A stretch of 20,632 nucleotides of DNA from Chthonomonadaceae bacterium. Lineage in GTDB: Bacteria; Armatimonadota; Chthonomonadetes; Chthonomonadales; Chthonomonadaceae. The notes beneath the pieces are model-generated. The model saw nothing but the letters and a program-made list of their open reading frames with translations, did no database searches and was not told where the DNA came from. Where the stretch lies: NCBI GenBank assembly GCA_014377395.1, contig JACMPS010000095.1, positions 1 to 20,632 of the forward strand, written 5' to 3'. Each line of letters opens with the position of its first letter. Positions within the stretch are counted from its first letter, which is position 1. Positions 15,673 to 20,632 of the stretch are shown piece by piece. Made by a program: the position numbers and the translations under genes.

Positions 15673-15730
15673 GCCGCAGGAATAAATTCCGCCCCCCGTG
15701 CCGCCCTCGGTGAGACTTGATTTGGACACC
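15673..15730 (+). repeat. Dispersed repeat, copy A8
   Basis: GCCGCAGGAATAAATTCCG through TTTGGACACC; aligns with A4 and, at its left end, with A2 and A9. Confidence 0.7.
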
Positions 15731-15767
15731 CTCTGAGAGACGGTGGCGAATTTCAACCCCCTCCTAA

Positions 15768-15875
15768 CCTCCCCCTTGCATACAGGGGGAGGAGCAAAAG
15801 TGACTCGCTTATTGTCTTGGCTCCCCTCTCCCGGATTTTGGGGGAGGGCTGAGTGAGCGAGACCAGGGTGGGGGC
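15768..15875. repeat. Pair of GC-rich palindromes (B3)
   Basis: The first hairpin is a perfect 9-bp stem CCTCCCCCT/AGGGGGAGG with a 7-base loop (15768-15792). The second is CTCCCCTCTCCCGG with GGGGGAGGG and a tail CAGGGTGGGGGC. It belongs to the same style of repeat as at 11256 and 18540. Confidence 0.65.
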
Positions 15876-15884
15876 TTTCCGGTT

Positions 15885-17066
15885 CTATCCTGCCCGCCGC
15901 CAGACGTACTCACGTCCGTCCGTCGCCTGGGTTTGTGCAAGTCGCTGTAAGGCTCCCAATGCAAGACCCGCCGCCACCGAATAACTTGCGCCTGAAGTCA
16001 AGACCGACTCTGCCGAAGAGGTGACTTCGCCGAAACGCTCCCACTTGAGGGAGCCGCCGGAAGTCGGAATTTGCAATGACTGCGTGAAATATTCCGGTAG
16101 CCCGGTCAGGTTTGCCGTGCCTCCACTGAGGGTTAAAGCACCGAGTGCCCCCTCGTAACTGCGCTCCGGGAACAGCGAACGATAATAACTGATCAGGCGA
16201 GCAATCTCACGATCCAAACGCTGAAGTTCACCCGCCATGCCCTCACAGAAGCGGCGCACCGAAGGCTCACCCCACGCAAACACGCCCCCAAGATCAACGA
16301 AAGCATCCCGGCGTTCCAGAATTGCCCCGGCTTCTTCCGGGGCGCACCCTGCCATCTCCACAATCAATTCTTTCAAGCGACTGCTCCCCCAATTAAAGGA
16401 GCGTACAAATACCGGGACGCCGCCCTGGACGATCACCATGCTCGAACTCTCTTCGCCGAGCATGAGAAAGCCTTTCGAGCAACCCCGCCAGAAACCCGCA
16501 CGAGGTCCCGGCAATTCTCGATGCGTTCTCAAAAGCGGGAACGATTCGATCTCCACAAAATCAATTCCGAGACCTGCAAATTCCAGAGCCTCAGCGCGAC
16601 TCGTTACAACTTCGGTAGGAATGGCAGTGAGCAGGGCTTTCATCATTTCCGAAGTGGAGTCGCCCCCTCCCTGCATCGGGGTCATCACGATTTCAGCGGA
16701 CTCGGCAGGGTAGGGCAGATACTTACGCGCCTCAAATCGTGCCGCACCTTCCAGTGCATCCTCGTCCATTCGCGGCAAATCAATCCAGCGCACGAGTGCC
16801 TGAGCCATTGGCAACGACACGGAAGCGGTTCTCAACGGGACTTCACACTGCCGAACAATTTTCTTGAGAAGTTCGCCGACCTCACGCTTTTTCAGTAACA
16901 CTCCCTGATCTAAGGCGTCAGGAGGAGTAGGCACACACCACGCCCGTTTGACGTGAATGGCGCGGTCATCCTCTTCCAACAGCACCGCTTTGATCGCACA
17001 TCGTCCGATGTCCAATCCCAACGTGCAGGGGCGACTTAAATTTTGGGTGGTGCGAAAAAGTGACAA
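15885..17066 (-). CDS. pilM: Pilus assembly protein PilM (actin-like ATPase)
   Basis: A cytoplasmic actin/FtsA-like nucleotide-binding protein that forms a ring under the pilus machine and binds PilN. It has 393 residues. The phosphate-binding segment LGLDIGRCAIKAVLLEE (about 16-32), the DLPRMDEDALEGAARFEARKY region typical of PilM, and the C-terminal adenosine motif LSGGTANLTGLPEYF are visible. The start is TTG at 17066: an in-frame stop lies seven codons upstream and no ATG or GTG precedes the conserved LGLDIG. A weak GAAGTGAG lies about 8 bases upstream. It is the first gene of the pilus cluster and is divergent from the adenylate-forming enzyme gene, with 226 bases between them. Confidence 0.9.
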   Translation of the reverse strand: MSLFRTTQNLSRPCTLGLDIGRCAIKAVLLEEDDRAIHVKRAWCVPTPPDALDQGVLLKKREVGELLKKIVRQCEVPLRTASVSLPMAQALVRWIDLPRMDEDALEGAARFEARKYLPYPAESAEIVMTPMQGGGDSTSEMMKALLTAIPTEVVTSRAEALEFAGLGIDFVEIESFPLLRTHRELPGPRAGFWRGCSKGFLMLGEESSSMVIVQGGVPVFVRSFNWGSSRLKELIVEMAGCAPEEAGAILERRDAFVDLGGVFAWGEPSVRRFCEGMAGELQRLDREIARLISYYRSLFPERSYEGALGALTLSGGTANLTGLPEYFTQSLQIPTSGGSLKWERFGEVTSSAESVLTSGASYSVAAGLALGALQRLAQTQATDGREYVWRRAG

Positions 17067-17292
17067 AGGCTTGAACTCACTTCAGGTTGACTGCCGGTAG
17101 GTTTACGGTAAGGATTATGGAAAAATCCGGTAAACTCTCTAGGGTAAGCGTGAAAATTGTTGAGGAGTCCGCCTTGCCGTCCTTAAACATTGATTCCGAC
17201 GCAATTATCCCGTCCTCTGAAAACGTAAATAATGACAGCGATTCTGCAAATTTTACAATTGAGTAACCCCCACTTTTAAGGAGATTGATCCG
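17067..17292. promoter_or_regulatory. Divergent control region of the pilus cluster and the carboxylate-activation genes
   Basis: The 226 bases between the two outward-facing first genes must hold promoters for both. TTGACT (17087-17092) could be a plus-strand -35, but the matching -10 position is poor. An imperfect inverted repeat GTTTAC (17101-17106)/GTAAAC (17130-17135), with GGAT/ATCC inside, could be an operator. None of these is strong; the assignment rests on position. Confidence 0.4.
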
Positions 17293-18375
17293 ATGACTCA
17301 CCCCGATGCCCAAACCTGCGATGCGGCAAAAGCGCAACTTGATGCCCATGTGCGCGACATGATGCAATGGCATTTTTCCCCCCAAACCGGCTCTGAATTC
17401 TGGCTTGACTGGGCAAAAACTGCCGGAATTGATCCCCGCGAAAAGGTGACCTCCTACGCGGATGTGCTGACGACTTTTCCTCATTTTCAGGATGACTGGC
17501 TCCGTGACGAGCCGAACGAACGCTGGATACCGAAGGCTTACGAGGGGCGACCTTTCTACATTTTCGAGACGGGCGGTACAACGGGGTTGCCGAAGCAACG
17601 CATCGGCTGGGAAGATCATTTGCGGGATTATGAGGAGTTTTCGGAGTATCTGGACGAGGCGGCGTTTCCCAAAGGCGCGAACTGGTTGATGCTGGGTCCG
17701 ACGGGACCCCGTCGCTTGCGTCTCGCCATTGAGCATCTCGCTCATATTCGGGGCGGTTCCTGCTATCACGTTGACCTCGATCCGCGCTGGGTGAAAAAAC
17801 TGATCGCTGAACGAGACATCGTAGGCGCGAACAAGTACAAAGAGCATTGCGTGGAGCAGGGGGCGGCGATTCTCAAGCACCGTAACGTACAGTGCCTTTT
17901 CACGACGCCTAAACTTCTCGAAGCCCTCGACGAAAAAATTAATGTCCCTGATTCAGGTATTAAAGGTGTGTTTTGCGGCGGCACGCAGATGACCCCACAA
18001 ACCGTGCGATTTCTAAGCGAAGAGGTGCTGGACAACCGCGCCCTTTTCGTTCCCACCTATGGAAACACGCTCATGGGGCTTGCCTGTAGCCGTCCGATCT
18101 CCGCCGAAGACAATTACAGTATCACTTATCATGCCCCGCAACCTCGCGCCGTCTTGCGCGTGGTAGAGCCTGAAAACACCGTACAAACCGTGAATTACGG
18201 CGAGTGGGGGCGAGTCGAGTTGACAACTCTCACCAAAGAATTCTTCATGCCGCGCTTTTTGGAAAGAGACGAAGCCATGCGTATGGAACCATTCGGGCGG
18301 TTTGCATGGGACGGCGTGGCGGAAGTCCGCCCCTTTGGAGCCTTAGAAACCAAAGCCATTGAGGGCGTTTACTAG
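17293..18375 (+). CDS. Adenylate-forming (ANL superfamily) enzyme lacking the C-terminal domain, EhpF-like
   Basis: Probably activates a carboxylic acid as its acyl-adenylate. It has 360 residues. The ATG at 17293 follows AAGGAGA at about 8 bases. The ATP-binding loop ETGGTTGLPKQR (92-103) is intact, and YGNT at 256-259 fits the aromatic-containing adenylate motif. The protein ends soon after WDGVAEVRPFG (339-349), where ordinary family members enter a C-terminal domain of about 100 residues that drives the CoA-transfer step. That short form is known from EhpF of Pantoea, which acts with the aldehyde dehydrogenase-like EhpG on a phenazine dicarboxylate. Here, too, an aldehyde dehydrogenase-fold gene follows, 296 bases downstream. 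The substrate is unknown, and no phenazine genes are seen. A phenylacetate-CoA ligase-like role is less likely without the C-terminal domain. Confidence 0.8.
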   Translation: MTHPDAQTCDAAKAQLDAHVRDMMQWHFSPQTGSEFWLDWAKTAGIDPREKVTSYADVLTTFPHFQDDWLRDEPNERWIPKAYEGRPFYIFETGGTTGLPKQRIGWEDHLRDYEEFSEYLDEAAFPKGANWLMLGPTGPRRLRLAIEHLAHIRGGSCYHVDLDPRWVKKLIAERDIVGANKYKEHCVEQGAAILKHRNVQCLFTTPKLLEALDEKINVPDSGIKGVFCGGTQMTPQTVRFLSEEVLDNRALFVPTYGNTLMGLACSRPISAEDNYSITYHAPQPRAVLRVVEPENTVQTVNYGEWGRVELTTLTKEFFMPRFLERDEAMRMEPFGRFAWDGVAEVRPFGALETKAIEGVY

Positions 18376-18451
18376 AGAGGGATCAGGTGTCAGGGAGTAG
18401 GGATTAGAGAAGAAAAAAGAATGAAAGTGGCGGGTTGCCGCAACACGTTTA

Positions 18452-18517
18452 ACGCAGGAATAAATTCCGAGCTCGGAGGCGTGCCGCCCCGTGTCCTGCG
18501 GATACAACCCCCGCGTT
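18452..18517 (+). repeat. Dispersed repeat, copy A9
   Basis: ACGCAGGAATAAATTCCGAG through GCCGCCCCGTGTCCTGCGGATAC; closely matches A2 read on the opposite strand. Confidence 0.8.
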
Positions 18518-18538
18518 GAGGGCATTTGCATCTGCTTC

Positions 18539-18583
18539 CCTCTCCCTAACGAAGCCCTGGCGAGTTAGCTGGGGGTGAGGGCA
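18539..18583. repeat. Decayed GC-rich palindromic repeat (B4)
   Basis: CCCTCTCCCTAAC ... GTTAGCTGGGGGTGAGGG: the same layout as B2, with a G-rich tail ending GGTGAGGG, but with mismatched arms. Confidence 0.6.
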
Positions 18584-18671
18584 AAGTGGGGCAATCTTCA
18601 TCCTAACACCTGATCCCTACAACCTAACTTCTATTGTGTCAGTATTTTCCAATTCAGGAGGTATCAAAAAA

Positions 18672-20090
18672 ATGAGTGTGCCAAATATCCCCGCGTTACG
18701 ACGCGGACAAGTCTATCAGAGCCTCGATAAAGTCGAATTAAAAAGTGTAAGAACAGGCGAAGTGGTAGCGACGGTGGGACAAGTGAATGCCGGAGTGGTA
18801 CGGCGTGACCTGCGAAAGCCGACTCGTGAAATCCTTAGAGCCGTTCCCATACGTAAGTTGCTGGCGATGAGCCGGGAGGCAGGCGACCTGTTTCTGAATG
18901 GGACGCTTCCCCTCGGAGACGGAGAGCAGTCGCCGCAAGATTACATCGCACAATTGAGCGAAACAAGCGGACTACCCAACGTTTTGATTACACGGAACAT
19001 GAAGAAAATCTTCACCGTGTTCGATGAAATGGAAATGATTCTCAAGGGCTTGACTCGCGGTCTCGACCTGAGCATCATTGATTCCGGCACAGGGGAGCAG
19101 CAGGGAATTCCGGTCAGTTACTTTGCCACCTCCGAAACAATGGGCGTGGTGCTTCCCTCAAACTCGCCGGGGGTTAATTCGCTCTGGATGCCGAGCGTCG
19201 TACTGAAAGTCCCTGTCGTCCTCAAGCCCGGACGCGAAGAACCCTGGACGCCCTACCGAATCATTCAGGCGTTTTTGGCGGCGGGCGTTCCTGCGGAAGC
19301 GTTTTCGTTTTATCCGACTGACCACGAGGGAAGCGGGGCGATTATGGAGGCGTGTGACCGCGCCGTTATCTTCGGGGACAAGGGAACGGTGGACAGATAC
19401 GCGGGCAATCCCGGCGTAGAGGTGCATGGGCCTGGTTGGAGCAAGGTTATTCTCGGCGAAGATCAGGTGGACAATTACGAGAAATATCTTGATCTGATCG
19501 TTGCAAGCGTGTCGGACAATGGTGGGCGAAGTTGCATCAATGCGTCTTGCTTAGTCGTGCCGCGTCGGGGTGAGGAGATTGCGGAGAAGTTGGCACAACG
19601 ATTGTCGAGGTTGAAACCGCTTGCGCCTGATGATCCCAACGCGATTCTTTCCGGCTTTGCCAATCCGAAAATGGCGGAAGGGATTCAAGCCTCTATCGAA
19701 GCCGACCTGAAAACGCCCGGAGCCGTCGAGGTCACGGAGAAGTATCGGGGGGGAGAGCGAATCGTGCAGAGAGAAGGCTCGACCTATCTTTTGCCAACGG
19801 TGATTTTCTGTAAGGGGTTCGATCATCCGCTCTCAAACAAGGAATTTTTGTTTCCTTATGTCAGCGTGGTGGAAATGCCGCAGGAAGAAATGCTCTCGAA
19901 AATCGGGTATTCACTCGTGGTAACGGCACTCACGGAGAATCCGCGCTTCCTGGATCAGATCATTGCCTCTCCTCATGTGGAGCGTCTTAATCTCGGTGCC
20001 ATTCCGACCACCCGCGTCGAATGGAGCCAGCCGCATGAGGGAAACTTGTTTGAGTTCCTTTATCGCCGCCGAGCGATCCAACGGGCATAA
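18672..20090 (+). CDS. Aldehyde dehydrogenase-fold reductase, EhpG-like
   Basis: Probably reduces the activated acid made by the upstream enzyme to an aldehyde with NAD(P)H. It has 472 residues from the ATG at 18672. AGGAGG (18656-18661) lies 10 bases before it, so the in-frame GTG at 18636 is rejected. The fold is recognised from LPSNSPGVNSLW (162-172), the nucleotide-binding lysine in VVLKPGREEP (about 182-191) and the catalytic cysteine in NGGRSCINAS (Cys288). The usual ELGG glutamate that acts as general base in aldehyde oxidation is not seen; the matching region reads HGPGWSKVILGED. Loss of that base fits acyl-reducing members such as LuxC-type and EhpG-type proteins, but this is an inference. 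It is probably in one operon with its neighbours on both sides. Confidence 0.82.
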   Translation: MSVPNIPALRRGQVYQSLDKVELKSVRTGEVVATVGQVNAGVVRRDLRKPTREILRAVPIRKLLAMSREAGDLFLNGTLPLGDGEQSPQDYIAQLSETSGLPNVLITRNMKKIFTVFDEMEMILKGLTRGLDLSIIDSGTGEQQGIPVSYFATSETMGVVLPSNSPGVNSLWMPSVVLKVPVVLKPGREEPWTPYRIIQAFLAAGVPAEAFSFYPTDHEGSGAIMEACDRAVIFGDKGTVDRYAGNPGVEVHGPGWSKVILGEDQVDNYEKYLDLIVASVSDNGGRSCINASCLVVPRRGEEIAEKLAQRLSRLKPLAPDDPNAILSGFANPKMAEGIQASIEADLKTPGAVEVTEKYRGGERIVQREGSTYLLPTVIFCKGFDHPLSNKEFLFPYVSVVEMPQEEMLSKIGYSLVVTALTENPRFLDQIIASPHVERLNLGAIPTTRVEWSQPHEGNLFEFLYRRRAIQRA

Positions 20091-20122
20091 GTAGCAGAAA
20101 CTGAAAAGGGAAGGGGGCAGAC

Positions 20123-20632
20123 GTGGAGCCTGGTACGCAAACAGAGTTGACCTTGCTGAGCGATCCGCCCCCTTCTCTTCCGAGATTGACCGACGCGAAA
20201 ATCACGGCACTCTACACCCGTCTCCAGAGAAGTCGAAAAGAGAAGATACGAGGTCTTTACAAGTTCTTGGGACTAAGTTTGTTCTTTGCACTGATTGGTG
20301 TTTTGATCTGGCGAATTTCATCGGAGCACACAAGAACAACTTTTGGCTTCTTTGTTGCTTCTTGTCTTTGCCTCACTCTCTGCTTTTTGTTCGGTCAGAT
20401 GGATCACCCCGCGACACAGAGAAACAAAAAACTGGTGCGAGAGTTGCGGGAGGAAATTCGTGGAAAAGAGGATGCGCGTTGCCTGGGGATTTTGTTTGAG
20501 GTGTCGCGTCAATGCTCTGACAGTGGCATCCATTCTCTCGGTAGCATGGACGCTACTCCGCAAATTCAGCAACTCCTTTTGCAACTCACGCCCGCCGACG
20601 TTCCTTTTCTGGATGCGAAGTATCGTGTTTCA
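20123..20632 (+). CDS. Two-helix membrane protein, function unknown (3' end cut off)
   Basis: An open frame of 170 codons from GTG at 20123 runs off the right edge. AAGGGGG lies about 5-6 bases upstream, and a stop at 20102 leaves no earlier start. The N-terminus is cytoplasm-like and basic (LQRSRKEKIRGLYK), followed by two hydrophobic segments, about residues 48-66 (FLGLSLFFALIGVLIWRI) and 75-95 (TFGFFVASCLCLTLCFLFG). Then comes a charged soluble region containing NKKLVRELREEIRGKED and a leucine-rich stretch near the edge (IQQLLLQLTPADVPFL). I do not recognise the family. It begins 32 bases after the reductase stop and may belong to the same operon. Confidence 0.7.
   Translation, partial: MEPGTQTELTLLSDPPPSLPRLTDAKITALYTRLQRSRKEKIRGLYKFLGLSLFFALIGVLIWRISSEHTRTTFGFFVASCLCLTLCFLFGQMDHPATQRNKKLVRELREEIRGKEDARCLGILFEVSRQCSDSGIHSLGSMDATPQIQQLLLQLTPADVPFLDAKYRVS

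Larger units (their letters stand above)
15577..15884. other. Repeat-rich gap between pilM and pilN
   Basis: There is no gene. It contains repeat A8 (15673-15730) and two GC-rich hairpins, CCTCCCCCT/AGGGGGAGG (15768-15792) and a second at about 15822-15850. A transcript from pilM to pilN would carry these structures. Confidence 0.75.
18378..18618. repeat. 241-bp block bracketed by inverted repeats
   Basis: AGGGATCAGGTGT (18378-18390) and its exact complement ACACCTGATCCCT (18606-18618) bracket the gap between the two enzyme genes; with one mismatch the match extends to 16 of 17. Inside are repeat A9 and GC-rich palindrome B4. It could be a composite insertion or two copies of a short sequence in opposite orientation. 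Confidence 0.6.

Noticed and set aside
15577..15756. 60-residue extension of PilN
   Set aside because: It runs through repeat A8, and a strong ribosome binding site stands before the ATG at 15576.
17077..17880. Minus-strand open frame of 267 codons opposite the adenylate-forming enzyme
   Set aside because: It overlaps a gene with clear ANL motifs on the plus strand and shows no domain of its own.
20318..20584. Minus-strand open frame near the right edge
   Set aside because: The plus-strand frame from 20123 has a ribosome binding site and coherent membrane helices and stays open to the edge, so it is the better gene.

Overview
The window comes from a bacterial chromosome. It probably belongs to Armatimonadota or a neighbouring non-proteobacterial phylum. 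That placement is an inference from three things: the type IV pilus/type II secretion gene order, separated small respiratory and cofactor genes, and many intergenic repeats with a GGAATAAATTCC core. No rRNA or other phylogenetic marker is present to confirm it. No tRNA, rRNA, CRISPR array, complete insertion sequence or prophage was seen.

Left part (1-7031). The window opens inside the E2 subunit gene of the 2-oxoglutarate dehydrogenase complex (sucB/odhB). A repeat-rich gap follows, then a molybdate uptake pair, modA-modB, with no modC beside it. Running the other way are a type III pantothenate kinase gene (coaX) followed by a membrane-anchored TPR protein gene whose 3' end overlaps modB by 42 bases. 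Next, also on the minus strand, are two Complex I genes, nuoB and nuoI, standing alone and ending at a strong hairpin terminator. On the plus strand lies a PD-(D/E)xK nuclease-like gene split by an in-frame TAG.

Centre (7032-17066). A 462-base intergenic stretch holds a 150-bp MITE-like element and several dispersed repeats. Then comes a long minus-strand cluster that reads, in transcription order, pilM, pilN, pilO, a PilP-like gene, pilQ (secretin), pilB/gspE (assembly ATPase), pilC/gspF (platform protein) and a gspG-type pseudopilin, closed by a hairpin terminator. Together these would encode nearly a whole envelope-spanning pilus or secretion machine: cytoplasmic PilM ring, PilN/PilO/PilP inner-membrane frame, outer-membrane secretin, motor, platform and one pilin. 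No retraction ATPase (pilT) or prepilin peptidase (pilD) is in view. Repeats sit in several gaps inside this cluster.

Right part (17067-20632). Divergent from pilM is a plus-strand group: an adenylate-forming enzyme that lacks the usual C-terminal domain, an aldehyde dehydrogenase-fold enzyme, and the start of a two-helix membrane protein. The first two resemble the EhpF/EhpG pair proposed to reduce a carboxylate to an aldehyde through an acyl-adenylate in phenazine biosynthesis, but no phenazine genes are visible. This is the best candidate here for an uncharacterised pathway.

Across the window, two families of palindromic repeats occupy most gaps between genes: an AT-cored type (GGAATAAATTCC and variants) and a GC-rich type (CCCTCTCCC...GGGAGAGGG). 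They affect gene starts. Several reading frames run upstream through a repeat, so the true starts of modA, pilO and pilN lie downstream of the longest open frame.
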